From: Rhizobium sp. P40RR-XXII
GTDB lineage: Bacteria; Pseudomonadota; Alphaproteobacteria; Rhizobiales; Rhizobiaceae
Length of the DNA stretch: 64,000 nucleotides
Direction of reading: 5' to 3'
Assembly: GCF_012641405.1 (NCBI RefSeq)
Contig: NZ_JABAII010000003.1
Span: 62,001-126,000, forward strand
The position numbers were made by a program, and so were the translations under genes. Below the pieces are notes generated by a model, which was not told the DNA's origin, ran no database searches, and worked only from the letters and a program-made list of their open reading frames with translations. Shown one piece after another: positions 51,364-62,262 of the stretch; within the stretch, counting starts at the first letter, position 1; every line of letters starts with the position of its first letter.

Positions 51364-52512
51364 TCAGGCCAAAAGACTGCGTGCTTCGTCCTCGCCAAGA
51401 CGCGGCGGCGGTATCAGCTCCGCGCCGATGCCGACAGACTGCCTGTTTTCGCCGGATTGGAGAATAGCCTCCATGATTTCGAGGACATGAAGCGCCAACT
51501 CCCCCGAGGCTCGGGGCTGCCTGCCCTCATTAAGCGCGCGCGCCAGGTCTGCGACGCCGAGCATGCGGTAATTGGCCCGGTCCGGTGCATTGAATGGCCA
51601 GTTCCTCGCGCCGTAAAGTTCGTCGTCGCTTTCGAAATCACGCCAGTCGGCGCCACGCTCGGACAGCGACACGGTTCCGCCGAACGTGTCCGGGTCGGGC
51701 AGCCGCAACGAGCCTTCGGTACCGTGCAGCTCGATAGGGCGATTGGAATGGCGAAAGACATCCCAGGACGCGCCGAAATTCACGGTCGCACCGGATGCAA
51801 ATTCCAGAAGCGACAGAACGTTGGTCGGCGTGCCGACCTTGAAGCTGGTATTTTTGAACGGGCCGTCGGCGGTGATCAGGCGATCTTCCTGGCCCTTCGT
51901 CGCCATTGCCATGACCCGCACGACCGGGCCGAGCAGGTTTACCATCATCGTCAGATAATAGGGACCCATGTCGAGGACCGGGCCGCCGCCCGGCTGGTAA
52001 TAGAATTGCGGGTTGGGGTGCCAATGCTCCATGCCACGCCCCATCATGAAGGCCGAACCGCTGACCGGCCGGCCGATCGCGCCCTCCTCCATCAGACGCC
52101 GCGCCCGACGGCCTGCCGCGCCGAGGAATGTATCGGGCGCAGAACCCAGCAGCAGCCCGTGGCGCTTGGCTTCCGCCACAAGAATGCGGCCGTCCGCCGC
52201 CGATGTTGCGAGCGGCTTCTCCGTGAAGACATGCTTGCCGGCCGATAGGGCCGACATGGTGACATCGAAATGGACGGCTGGAACCGTGAGGTTGAGCACG
52301 AGGTCGACTTCTGGATCGGCAAGCAATTGGTCGACACTCAGGGCGCGAATGCCATATTCACGGGCACGCAGCGCGGCCGCGTCAGGAGATATATCGGCGC
52401 AGGCGCGCAGTTCGAGACCGGCAAACAGCGCCGCATTGCGCAGATACGTCATCGAGATATTCCCGCAGCCGACTACGCCGATGCCAAGTTTAGCTTTTGA
52501 ATTATCAGACAT
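51364..52512 (-). CDS. Gfo/Idh/MocA-family dehydrogenase (first)
   Basis: A 382-residue NAD(P)-dependent sugar dehydrogenase or dehydratase-like enzyme. Rossmann start GIGVVGCGNISMTYLRNA, conserved FTEKPLATSAAD (EKP motif), and C-terminal beta-sheet domain with GGPVLDMGPYYLTMMVNLLG (dxgvH/Y-type catalytic region). ATG at 52512 follows GGGAGG. Divergent from the binding protein gene over 176 bp. Different from the second Gfo/Idh/MocA protein at 56638, so two oxidation steps are possible. Confidence 0.88.
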   Translation of the reverse strand: MSDNSKAKLGIGVVGCGNISMTYLRNAALFAGLELRACADISPDAAALRAREYGIRALSVDQLLADPEVDLVLNLTVPAVHFDVTMSALSAGKHVFTEKPLATSAADGRILVAEAKRHGLLLGSAPDTFLGAAGRRARRLMEEGAIGRPVSGSAFMMGRGMEHWHPNPQFYYQPGGGPVLDMGPYYLTMMVNLLGPVVRVMAMATKGQEDRLITADGPFKNTSFKVGTPTNVLSLLEFASGATVNFGASWDVFRHSNRPIELHGTEGSLRLPDPDTFGGTVSLSERGADWRDFESDDELYGARNWPFNAPDRANYRMLGVADLARALNEGRQPRASGELALHVLEIMEAILQSGENRQSVGIGAELIPPPRLGEDEARSLLA

Positions 52513-52688
52513 ATTTCCCAATCCTCCCTGATGCTCCTCATTCGCCCGCCGCGCTTCGACGCGTCCGAGCGATGCCTCCTGGATCGAGTTAAAGCATCTT
52601 ATTTCTTGACGCGCGACAATTTTTTATGAAACATGTGCGAATACTGGCGCGGAGGTATGGAGGTCGCCAGTCTTCCTGGGAGGGAAAC

Positions 52689-54035
52689 ATGACAGATTTC
52701 AAGAAGACGCCGGCTGTCTCCAAGATTGCTGGACAATCGATAATGCTTGATCGTCGTCAACTGCTTTTGGGCGCGGCCGGCGCCGCCATCGGTACGGCAA
52801 CGCTCGGCGTTGCTTCAGGTCTCGGCATCCGCCCGGCACGTGCCGCCGATCGGACGGAAATCAGCTTTGCCAGCGCCAGCTTCTTCGGCAAGGAAGGGCT
52901 TGGCGATCTCGTCAAGGCTTTCAACGAGTCGCAGAGCCGTATCACCGTCAAGTTCATCGAGCTGCCGCCGCCCAGTTCGTCGACGGAGGTCTATCAGGGC
53001 CTCGTCCAGCAGCTCGCCCGCCGCAACGGAACACCCGACGTTTTCAGCCAGGATGTGATCTGGATTGCAGGTTTTGCCTCTGCCGGCTGGGCCTTGCCGC
53101 TTGACGAATATTTCCCGAAGGACAAGCGCGCCGATTATTTCCCCGGCACGGTGGCGGCCTGCACCTATGGCGACAAGCTGACCGCGCTGCCGTGGTTCGT
53201 CGATTCCGGCATGTTCTATTATCGCAAGGACCTGGTGGAAAAGCACGGCGGCAAGGTGCCGGAAACCTGGGCCGACATGGCGACGATGGCGGCAGAGGCG
53301 CAGAAAGCCGGCGATGCCAAGTTCGGCTATCTCTGGCAAGGCAAGCAGGCCGAGGTTCTGGTCTGTGATGCCGTGGAAATCATTGCCTCCAACGGTGGTT
53401 CCATCCTTTCCGCCGACGGAAAATCATCCGTCATCGGCGACGATGCCGCCGTTGCCGCAATCCAATTCCTGTACGATACCATCAACAAGACGAAGATCAG
53501 CCCTCAGAACGTGCTCTCCTGGGACGAGGAGCCCTCTCGCCAGCCGTTTACGTCCGGTGAGGCCATGTTCATGCGCAACTGGTCTTATGTCTACCCGATC
53601 GCGCAGGACCCGAAGGCCTCGCATGTCGTCGACAAGGTCGCCGTCGCGCCGTTGCCGCATTTTGCCGGCGGCAAGAGCGCCGCGTGCCTTGGCGGCTACC
53701 AGCTGGGCGTCAACGCCAACTCCAAGAAGCGGGAAGCGGCGATCGAGTTCCTGACCTGGATGTCCTCGCCGGAAACCCAGACCCGGCTTGCGCTCAATTT
53801 CGGTCTCGCGCCTTCGCGTCCCGCCATCTTCCAGGATGCGAAGCTGAAGGCGGAGCAGCCGTTCATGGCGAGCCTTCAGAGCGTCTTCACCGGGGCCACG
53901 CCGCGGCCGATTACGCCGCAATATGCCAAGGTGACACTGGCATTGCAGTCCAGCATCTCGAAGGCGCTGGTCAGCGGCAACGTCAAGGCGGAGCTGCAGG
54001 CAGCAGCGGCCCAGATCAACAAGATCGTTGGCTGA
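52689..54035 (+). CDS. Sugar ABC transporter substrate-binding protein (CUT1)
   Basis: A 448-residue periplasmic protein of the MalE type. Signal with twin Arg (LDRRQLLLGAAGAAIGTATL), cleavage near ARAADRTE. Mature features: SQDVIWIAGFASAGWALPLD, YGDKLTALPWFVDSGMFYYR, RNWSYVYPIAQDP. ATG at 52689 follows GGGAGGG. First gene of the plus-strand operon; permeases follow with a 1-bp gap and the ATPase is last. Confidence 0.9.
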   Translation: MTDFKKTPAVSKIAGQSIMLDRRQLLLGAAGAAIGTATLGVASGLGIRPARAADRTEISFASASFFGKEGLGDLVKAFNESQSRITVKFIELPPPSSSTEVYQGLVQQLARRNGTPDVFSQDVIWIAGFASAGWALPLDEYFPKDKRADYFPGTVAACTYGDKLTALPWFVDSGMFYYRKDLVEKHGGKVPETWADMATMAAEAQKAGDAKFGYLWQGKQAEVLVCDAVEIIASNGGSILSADGKSSVIGDDAAVAAIQFLYDTINKTKISPQNVLSWDEEPSRQPFTSGEAMFMRNWSYVYPIAQDPKASHVVDKVAVAPLPHFAGGKSAACLGGYQLGVNANSKKREAAIEFLTWMSSPETQTRLALNFGLAPSRPAIFQDAKLKAEQPFMASLQSVFTGATPRPITPQYAKVTLALQSSISKALVSGNVKAELQAAAAQINKIVG

Positions 54036-54036
54036 A

Positions 54037-54969
54037 ATGGCCGTAACGATGACGGTTGCCGCTTCCGAGCAAACCCCAGGCAAGTCGAGGGCGCTATCAA
54101 GCGCCCTCTGGCCCTGGCTGCTGCTGTTGCCTGCGTTCCTCTCGCTCGCATCGGTTTCCTTCTACCCGATCGTCAACGGCGTCTATCTGTCTTTCACCAA
54201 CCGCTCGCTGATCACCCAGGACAATGATTTCATCGGCATCGCCAACTATGTGCAGCTGCTGGCCGATCCGCCGTTCTGGAATGCCTGGTGGCACACGATC
54301 TGGTTTACCCTGATCTCGACTTTGCTCGAGACGTTCATCGGCCTTGCGATGGCGCTGATCCTTTGCGAAACCTTCGCCGGCCGGGGCATGATCCGCGCCG
54401 CCATGCTAGTGCCCTGGGCCATGCCGACCGTCGTGACGTCGAAAATGTTCGGCTGGCTCTTCGACGGCCAGCACGGCATCATCAATTTCATCCTTCTGCA
54501 TGCAGGGCTGATCGATCAGAACGTCAACTGGTACGGCTCGCCCGATACGGCGCTGACGACGATCATCCTTGCCGATGTGTGGAAGACGACGCCATTCATG
54601 GCGCTTCTGTTGCTGACGGGGCTGCAGACCGTTCCGAAATCGCTGATCGAGGCCGCCCGCATGGATGGGGCAAGAGCCTGGACGATCTTCTGGCATATCC
54701 GCCTGCCGCTCCTGATGCCGACGCTGCTGATCGCAGGCCTCTTCCGAGCGCTCGATGCATTCCGCGTCTTCGACCTGGTCTATGTGCTGACGGGCGGCGG
54801 GCCGGCCGATTCCACCGAGACGCTTTCGACGCTGTCCTACAAGGTGCTCTTTTCGACGCTTCAGTTCGGCTACGGCTCGGCTGTAACGACCGCCATGTTC
54901 ATCACGGAAGGGCTGATTGCCATCGGCTTCTGTGTCTTCCTCGTGCGCCAGATCAGGAGGACGACATGA
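54037..54969 (+). CDS. Sugar ABC transporter permease (MalF type)
   Basis: A 310-residue permease with six membrane segments. Starts with WPWLLLLPAFLSLASVSFYP; EAA loop LIEAARMDGARAWTIFWHIR. ATG at 54037 is one base after the binding protein stop. Overlaps the next permease by ATGA. Confidence 0.92.
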   Translation: MAVTMTVAASEQTPGKSRALSSALWPWLLLLPAFLSLASVSFYPIVNGVYLSFTNRSLITQDNDFIGIANYVQLLADPPFWNAWWHTIWFTLISTLLETFIGLAMALILCETFAGRGMIRAAMLVPWAMPTVVTSKMFGWLFDGQHGIINFILLHAGLIDQNVNWYGSPDTALTTIILADVWKTTPFMALLLLTGLQTVPKSLIEAARMDGARAWTIFWHIRLPLLMPTLLIAGLFRALDAFRVFDLVYVLTGGGPADSTETLSTLSYKVLFSTLQFGYGSAVTTAMFITEGLIAIGFCVFLVRQIRRTT

Positions 54970-55802
54970 ACGAAGGCCGCTCAATCTTCCAAAATCTCCT
55001 CATCTACCTCGGCGCCCTGTTTATCCTCATCTGGTCCGCCGGCCCGTTCATCTGGCAGTTTTCGACATCGCTTCAGCTCGACAAGGCGCTGACAGAGGGA
55101 ACGCCCTCGCTCATACCGAACCCGTTCACGCTGGAGCATTACTATAACGCCTTCGTCGAAAAGGGCCTGCATCACTATGTGCTGAATTCACTCGTCGTTT
55201 CGCTGGCGACCACCGCGCTTTGCCTGATCGTCGGCTCACTGGCCGCCTTTTCGCTGTCGCGCCTCGATGTGAAAGGGCGCTTCGGCATCCTGACGGTCAT
55301 CCTTTCGGTATCGATGTTTCCGCAGATCGCGCTCGTCGGGCCGCTCTATCTCATCGCCTCCGATCTCGGACTGCTCGATACCTATACGGCGCTGATCATC
55401 ACGTATCTTGCGCTGGGACTGCCGCTGGTGACCTGGGTGTTGTTCGGCTATTTCGAGACGCTGCCGCGCGAAATCGACGAGGCGGCCCGCATGGACGGCG
55501 TCGGCCCGGTCGGCCTGCTCTGGCATATCATCCTGCCAATGTCATTGCCGAGCCTGGTCACGACAGGCCTGCTTGCCTTCATCACCGCCTGGAACGAATT
55601 CCTGTTCGCGCTCGCATTCACATCGGATAGCGGCACCCAGACCATCCCGGTCGGCATCGCCAATTTCACCAACCAATATTATGTGCCCTGGGGGGACATC
55701 GCCGCCGCATCGGCTGTGGTCACCGTGCCGCTCATCATTTTGGTGCTCTTCTTCCAACGACACATCATCGAAGGCCTGACCCAAGGCGGAATCAAGGAAT
55801 AG
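54966..55802 (+). CDS. Sugar ABC transporter permease (MalG type)
   Basis: A 278-residue permease with six segments. EAA loop EIDEAARMDGVGPVGLLWHI; SLRP-type end with AFITAWNEFLFALAFT. ATG at 54966 overlaps the stop of the first permease; 5 bp before the isomerase gene. Confidence 0.93.
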   Translation: MNEGRSIFQNLLIYLGALFILIWSAGPFIWQFSTSLQLDKALTEGTPSLIPNPFTLEHYYNAFVEKGLHHYVLNSLVVSLATTALCLIVGSLAAFSLSRLDVKGRFGILTVILSVSMFPQIALVGPLYLIASDLGLLDTYTALIITYLALGLPLVTWVLFGYFETLPREIDEAARMDGVGPVGLLWHIILPMSLPSLVTTGLLAFITAWNEFLFALAFTSDSGTQTIPVGIANFTNQYYVPWGDIAAASAVVTVPLIILVLFFQRHIIEGLTQGGIKE

Positions 55803-55807
55803 CGGGA

Positions 55808-56626
55808 ATGCGCAAGGACATAAAAGTCGGCTGCCAGACATTTACATGGGAAATGCTCGGCAATGCTTGGACGGGAACGGCAGACGACCTGCTGTCGGCA
55901 ATTTCCGCCGGCGGCTATTCCGGCATCGAAATCACCGACACCATGATCGGCCGCTATGCTGCAGACCCGCATGCCTTCGCAAATGCATTAAGGGATTGCG
56001 GCCTGACGCTCGTCTCCTTCGCCTTCGGTTCGAAGAGCGGCTTCACGGTGGCCGACGCGATGAAGGACGACCTGACGACGGCAAAGCGCTGGATCGATTA
56101 CGCCGCGCATTTTCCGGGCGCACTTGTTTCCATCGGCTCGGCAACCGTCGTTTCCGACGGCCCGCGAGACGACAAGTTCGCTATTGCCGGCGAGTTCTAC
56201 AATCGCGCCGGCGAGCTGGGCAAGGTCGCCGGCGTCGAGATCGCCGTGCATCCAAGCTCGCATCACAATACGCTGCTGTTCGACCGAGCCGACTACGACC
56301 GCATCTTCGCCTTGCTCGACCCGAGCCTGGTCGGCTGGGTGCCGGATACCGGCCATATCCTGCGAGGGCATGCCGACATGCTTGACACGATGCGTACCTA
56401 TCAGGACCGTATCCGCTACCTGCATCTGAAGGACGTCGACGCGCATGACCGATGGGCGATGCTCGGCAAGGGTATTCTCGATACGCCGGCCGTGATCGAC
56501 CTCATCTCCGCGGCCCCACGCTTCAATGGCTGGCTGGTGCTGGAGGAAGAATCCGAGACGGCCGGCGCCGATCCTGCCGGTGCGGTCAAAGCCAATCGCC
56601 AAACCATGCGCGGCTACGGCGCATAA
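55808..56626 (+). CDS. Xylose-isomerase-like TIM barrel protein (first)
   Basis: A 272-residue sugar isomerase/epimerase of the AP-endonuclease-2 superfamily (IolE/IolI-like). Metal ligands: EIAVHPSSHHNTLL, WVPDTGHILRGH, RYLHLKDVD, and final Glu in WLVLEEESE. Known relatives epimerise or dehydrate keto-inositols or keto-sugars. Here it lies between the permeases and the second dehydrogenase, so a keto-sugar product is a likely substrate. Confidence 0.87.
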   Translation: MRKDIKVGCQTFTWEMLGNAWTGTADDLLSAISAGGYSGIEITDTMIGRYAADPHAFANALRDCGLTLVSFAFGSKSGFTVADAMKDDLTTAKRWIDYAAHFPGALVSIGSATVVSDGPRDDKFAIAGEFYNRAGELGKVAGVEIAVHPSSHHNTLLFDRADYDRIFALLDPSLVGWVPDTGHILRGHADMLDTMRTYQDRIRYLHLKDVDAHDRWAMLGKGILDTPAVIDLISAAPRFNGWLVLEEESETAGADPAGAVKANRQTMRGYGA

Positions 56627-56637
56627 GGAAGAGAACC

Positions 56638-57714
56638 ATGATCGAAAAGGAAAGTCGCCGTCTTCGCGTCGGAGTACTCGGCTGCGGGCCGATCGCGCAA
56701 TTCGCGCATCTGGAATCCTGCGTCAAGGCGCGGAATGCCGATCTCTACGCGATCTGCGATGCGGCACCCGATCTTCTCGCCCGCATGGGCGCGACCTATG
56801 AGCCGCAGAAGATGTTTGACAATTATGATGCCATGCTTGCCGATCCCGATCTGGAAGCCGTGATCGTTGCGACGTCCGATGCCTATCATGTGCCGATGTC
56901 CATAAAGGCGCTCGAAGCCGGAAAGCACGTACTGTGCGAAAAGCCGATCGGCGTTTCGGTCGAAGAAGGGCAGCAGCTCGCCGAGGCGGTGCACCGATCC
57001 GGAAAAATCCTGCAGGTCGGGCACATGAAGCGCTTCGATCCGGCGCTCGAGGCGGCGCGCGATTTCGTGCGCGACGACATAGGCCAGATTTTTGCGATGA
57101 AGGCGTGGTATTGCGATTCCACACACCGCTATACCAATACGGATGCGGTGCAGCCCCTGCCCGTCACCAGCAAGCTTGCGCGCAAACCATCAGGCAATCC
57201 CAAGGCCGATCTCAGGCAATATTTCATGCTGGCACACGGCTCGCATCTCGTCGACACCGCGCGTTTCTTCTGCGGTGAGATCGTCGCGGTTCGCGCCCGG
57301 CTTCTCGAACGTGCCGGTGCCTATTGCTGGTTCGTCGAGACCGAATTTGCCAATGGTGCCCTCGGCCATCTGGACCTGACGGTTGCCGTACGCATGGATT
57401 GGCATGAAGGGTTCCAGCTTTACGGCGAGAACGGCTCGGTTCTCGCAAAGACCTTCAATCCCTGGTACTTCCGCTCGAGCGAAGTGGAGATCTTCCACGA
57501 GAAGGATGCGACGAGCCGAAAGCCACTCGGCGCGGACGGCCATTTCTTCCGCAGGCAGCTCGAGGGACTTGCCGATACGGCACTGAACGGCGCGCCGATG
57601 CGCGGCGCCAATGTCGAGGACGGCCTGGCGTCCATCCGCGCGATGGTGGCGATCGCCCGATCGGTGGAACGGGGCGAACGCGTCGAACTCGCATCGGTCT
57701 CGGGAGTGGTCTGA
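56638..57714 (+). CDS. Gfo/Idh/MocA-family dehydrogenase (second)
   Basis: A 358-residue NAD(P)-dependent enzyme. RVGVLGCGPIAQFAHLESC Rossmann start, LCEKPIGVSVEEG motif, HMKRFDPAL, and HGSHLVDTARFF catalytic His region. The ATG at 56638 follows GGAAGAGAACC. Its stop overlaps the next start (TGATG). Likely oxidises a sugar or its lactone-forming carbon. Confidence 0.88.
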   Translation: MIEKESRRLRVGVLGCGPIAQFAHLESCVKARNADLYAICDAAPDLLARMGATYEPQKMFDNYDAMLADPDLEAVIVATSDAYHVPMSIKALEAGKHVLCEKPIGVSVEEGQQLAEAVHRSGKILQVGHMKRFDPALEAARDFVRDDIGQIFAMKAWYCDSTHRYTNTDAVQPLPVTSKLARKPSGNPKADLRQYFMLAHGSHLVDTARFFCGEIVAVRARLLERAGAYCWFVETEFANGALGHLDLTVAVRMDWHEGFQLYGENGSVLAKTFNPWYFRSSEVEIFHEKDATSRKPLGADGHFFRRQLEGLADTALNGAPMRGANVEDGLASIRAMVAIARSVERGERVELASVSGVV

Positions 57715-58532
57715 TGCAGATCGGGATCTTCGCCAAGACCTTTCCCGGAACAGAGCCGCTCGGCGTTCTCTCGGCGGTGCGCGATAGCGGTTATGCATGC
57801 GCACAGTTCAATCTCGCCTGCTGCGGTCTCCCGTCCATGCCCGATGCCGTTTCGGAAACGACGATCGCAGCGGTTCGCTCGGCCGTCGAGGCGACCGGTA
57901 TCTCGCTTGCCGCCCTGTCGGGCACCTACAATATGGCTCACCCCGATATTGCCATTCGCCGGACGGGCCTCGCCCAGCTCGCAGTCGTCATCGAAACGGC
58001 GGCGGCACTCTCTATTCCGTTGGTGACGCTTTGCACCGGAACGCGTGATCCGAACGACCAATGGGCCGATCACCCCGACAATGGCGATCCGTCCGCCTGG
58101 GCCGACATGGCGGCTGAAATGTCGAAGGCTCTGGAGCTCGCCGAACGCCATGGCGTCGATCTCGGCATCGAGCCGGAACAGGCCAACATCGTCACCTCGG
58201 CAAGCGATGCCCGGCGGCTGATCGGCGAGATGGGATCGCAGCGGTTGCGCATCGTGCTTGATCCGGCCAATCTTTTCGAACAGGCGACACCGGCAGAGGC
58301 GCGGGCGATCGTCGAAGAGGCGATCGAAATCTCGGCCAGTCACATCGCCCTGGCGCATGCCAAGGATCGTCACGCCGACGGCCGCTTCGCAACCGCCGGG
58401 CAAGGCGTGGTGGATTTTGCCCACTTCATCGCGCGGCTGCGCTTCGTGAATTTCGACGGACCGCTCGTCACGCATGGCCTTTCGGCTGCCGAAGCATCCG
58501 GGGTTGCCGACTTCCTCAAGGCGTTGATTTGA
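57714..58532 (+). CDS. Xylose-isomerase-like TIM barrel protein (second)
   Basis: A 272-residue protein of the same superfamily as 55808-56626 but clearly divergent. Ligands: VDLGIEPEQANIVTSASD (Glu), LRIVLDPANLFE (Asp), HIALAHAKDRHADG (His, Asp). Start ATG overlaps the preceding stop, and its stop overlaps the next ATG. Two such barrels in one operon argue for two different keto-sugar rearrangements. Confidence 0.86.
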   Translation: MQIGIFAKTFPGTEPLGVLSAVRDSGYACAQFNLACCGLPSMPDAVSETTIAAVRSAVEATGISLAALSGTYNMAHPDIAIRRTGLAQLAVVIETAAALSIPLVTLCTGTRDPNDQWADHPDNGDPSAWADMAAEMSKALELAERHGVDLGIEPEQANIVTSASDARRLIGEMGSQRLRIVLDPANLFEQATPAEARAIVEEAIEISASHIALAHAKDRHADGRFATAGQGVVDFAHFIARLRFVNFDGPLVTHGLSAAEASGVADFLKALI

Positions 58533-59356
58533 TGGGAAAAAAAACGTTCAAACGTGGCGATACGGAACTTGCCGTCTATGAGGACGGTCAGGGGCTTGCC
58601 GTCGTCTTCCAGCATGGTCTTGGCGGCGATGAGGCGCAGGTGGCACAGAATGTTTCCGCCGCGAATATTCGCCGGCTGACGCTGGAGTGCCGTGGACATG
58701 GCGCATCCTCGCTCGGCAATACGCGGCCATTTTCGATTCCTATGTTTGCCGAGGACGTTCTGGCCGCGGCCACCGCATACGGATTTGACCGCTTCATCGT
58801 CGGCGGCATTTCAATGGGCGCGGCCATCGCACTATATCTTGCCCATCATCACCCCCGCCGGATCGCCGGGCTCGTACTCGTACGCCCCGCGTGGACCTTC
58901 GCGGCATCGCCGGACAATCTCGCGCCGATCCGCGCCGTTGCCGCCCTGATCCGCTCGCACCCGATTGAGGAGGCCAAACGGCGTTTTATCGTCTCTGACA
59001 CCGGACAACGGATTGCCTCGGAGGCGCCGGACAACTTCTCTTCCCTGCTCGGCTATTTCGACCGGCCGGATGCTCTCACCTTCGCCTCGGTTCTGGCTGA
59101 CATCGCCGCAGACGGGCCGGATGTACCGCGGTCATCCGCCGACGCCCTTGCCGTACCCACGCTCATTATCGGCAACCAGCAGGACGCGATCCATCCGCTC
59201 TCCTGCGCGCGGACGCTCGCCGATGTCATTCCGGGCGCAAGCTTTGTCGAAGTCACCGCCAAGGCCATCGACAAAAACAGGCATTTTGCCGAAGTCCAAG
59301 ACGCCATCACGCATTTTCTTGCATCCAAAACAATCCGGAGCTTCGTTCCATCATGA
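58532..59356 (+). CDS. Alpha/beta hydrolase, lactonase-like
   Basis: A 274-residue hydrolase like 3-oxoadipate enol-lactonases. LAVVFQHGLGGDEAQV oxyanion hole, VGGISMGAAIALYLA nucleophile, GNQQDAIHPL acid site, DKNRHFAEVQ His. TGATG overlap before and ATGA after. In context it may open a sugar lactone made by the dehydrogenase; ester hydrolysis is the alternative. Confidence 0.83.
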   Translation: MGKKTFKRGDTELAVYEDGQGLAVVFQHGLGGDEAQVAQNVSAANIRRLTLECRGHGASSLGNTRPFSIPMFAEDVLAAATAYGFDRFIVGGISMGAAIALYLAHHHPRRIAGLVLVRPAWTFAASPDNLAPIRAVAALIRSHPIEEAKRRFIVSDTGQRIASEAPDNFSSLLGYFDRPDALTFASVLADIAADGPDVPRSSADALAVPTLIIGNQQDAIHPLSCARTLADVIPGASFVEVTAKAIDKNRHFAEVQDAITHFLASKTIRSFVPS

Positions 59357-60078
59357 CGTCCCGCCCCCTTTCCGGCCCGCAGGCCATCGCAGCGCTTCCC
59401 CGCAACCGGCTTCTGGGCGAATTCTCGCTCTGGTCGGCCGATCTTGCCAATATGGAGACGGATCTCAAGCGCATCGAAGCCTACGTCGACCTGCATCACA
59501 TCGATGTCGCCGATGCGCGCTTTACGCCGGGCTTCCTGTTCTTTCCGGATTTTGTCGCGCGCATCGCCAAGTCGACCGCCAAGCCGATCCATGTCCATCT
59601 CATGGTCGAGGCTGAAATCGTCGAGGAGCAGACGCGCCAATTCATAGAGGCGGGCGCGGATTTGATAAGCGTCCATGCCGAAAACGGCGATGCCGGCTTG
59701 CGTGCAATTGCGCTTACCAAAGAGCTGGGTGCCGAAGCCGGCGTGGTATTGCGGCTGGAAACGCCCGTTTCGGCGATCGAGCCTTTCATCGATCATGTAG
59801 CCTTCGTGACGTTGCTGGGAACCTCGATCGGCGTCAAAGGACAAAGCCTTTCCGAAAAGGCATGCGACCGGCTGATCGAGGCGCGCTCCCTCCTGAAGAA
59901 GGCCGGCCGCGAGGATCGGGTCATACTCGCCGCCGATGGCGGCATTCGCGAACAAACCGTGCCGTTGCTGCGCCAAGCCGGAGCGCAGACGGTCGTTCTC
60001 GGATCGCTGGCATTCAGCGACAAGAACCTCGGCGACCGGATCGCCTGGCTGCATGGGCTGGAGAGCCGCGTTTCGTGA
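59353..60078 (+). CDS. Ribulose-phosphate-3-epimerase-like enzyme, divergent
   Basis: A 241-residue TIM barrel. Metal and catalytic residues of the RPE family are present: His and Asp in LHHIDVADARF, His in IHVHLMVE, Asp in ILAADGGI; Ser in SLWSADL. But the usual NPGFGGQ phosphate/flap loop is replaced by LLGTSIGVKGQ, so the substrate probably differs from ribulose-5-phosphate. AlsE-type allulose-6-phosphate epimerases are the closest known model. Overlaps both neighbours by 4 bp. Confidence 0.82.
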   Translation: MTSRPLSGPQAIAALPRNRLLGEFSLWSADLANMETDLKRIEAYVDLHHIDVADARFTPGFLFFPDFVARIAKSTAKPIHVHLMVEAEIVEEQTRQFIEAGADLISVHAENGDAGLRAIALTKELGAEAGVVLRLETPVSAIEPFIDHVAFVTLLGTSIGVKGQSLSEKACDRLIEARSLLKKAGREDRVILAADGGIREQTVPLLRQAGAQTVVLGSLAFSDKNLGDRIAWLHGLESRVS

Positions 60079-61089
60079 AAAAGGTCGCTCTCGCATTCGA
60101 TCTTGGTGGAACGGAGCTTCGCGCCGCGCTTGTCGATGACAAGGGATGTCTTCTGGCGTTTTCGTCTCTGTCGACGGATGCGACCGGCGGGCCTGCCGCG
60201 GTCATCCGACAGATCGAACTGCTGGCCGAAACGGTGCTGGCGGAAACGCCCGGTCTTTCTCCGATCGGGATCGGGATCGGCGCGCCTGGTCCGCTCGATC
60301 CGGACGCCGGCGTCGTCATTGCCGCGCCGACCTTGGCCGGATGGCACGAAGTTCCGCTGGCGGACATTCTCCAAAACCACTTTCAGCTACCCGTACGGCT
60401 TGAAAACGATGCGAACGCGGCAGCGCTTGGTGAATGGCAATACGGCGCCGGTCATGGTGCGAGATCGATGGTCTTTGTCACGGTATCGACCGGTATCGGC
60501 GGCGGCGTGATCGCCGATGGCCGTATCCTGCATGGCAGACGCGGTCTGGCTGCGGAGATCGGCCACATGACGATCACGAGTGAAGGCGAGCGTTGTTTTT
60601 GTGGCGCAGTCGGCTGCTTCGAAGCCGTCGCCTCGGGAACAGCGCTCGGCAGGCGGGCCACCGCGCGCACCCGTCCGTCCGACGGGTCGATGCTGCGGAA
60701 GCTGTCGAACGACGCCGAGGTCACCGGGCGACATGTTGTCGAAGCCGGGCGAAAAGGCGACGCGGCGGCCCTGGAACTGCTCAATGCCGAGGCACGATGG
60801 CTGGGGATCGGCTTTACCAACCTGCTTCACCTCTATTCCCCCGACGTGCTCGTCATGGGCGGTGGAATTTCGCATGGCTTCGATCTTCTCCACGATCAAA
60901 TGGTGGCGACGGTTCGCGAGCGTGCCATGCCCGCCTATCGCGACGTGCCGATTGTCGCCGCGCAGCTCGGACGCCATGCCGGTCTGATCGGCGCTGCCAG
61001 CCTTATCTTCGGCAGCGAAGGAAGGATCGATCCTGTGTCTGCGGGCGTGGAAAGCACGAATATACCCACCGGTAAAAAGGAGGCCAGCG

Positions 61090-61097
<8 letters not shown>
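60075..61097 (+). CDS. ROK-family sugar kinase
   Basis: A 340-residue kinase. ATP motif [37 protein letters not shown] signature [15 protein letters not shown], catalytic region AAEIGHMTI, and zinc-type site [13 protein letters not shown] at 60075 overlaps the epimerase stop. Next to a 3-epimerase-like gene this mirrors AlsK/AlsE order. It should phosphorylate the imported or isomerised sugar. Confidence 0.88.
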
Positions 61098-62175
<1,078 letters not shown>

Positions 62176-62262
62176 CGGCCAGGCGACCTTCTCGCCGCAA
62201 TCAGCCAATCAGATCTGTCTTAGGCCGGCGGAACAACTTGCACAGATGATGATTTTCAAGAC

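Noticed and set aside
50680..52248. A 522-codon plus-strand frame opposite the esterase and dehydrogenase genes
   Set aside because: Runs across two well-defined enzymes on the other strand; no family-like sequence.
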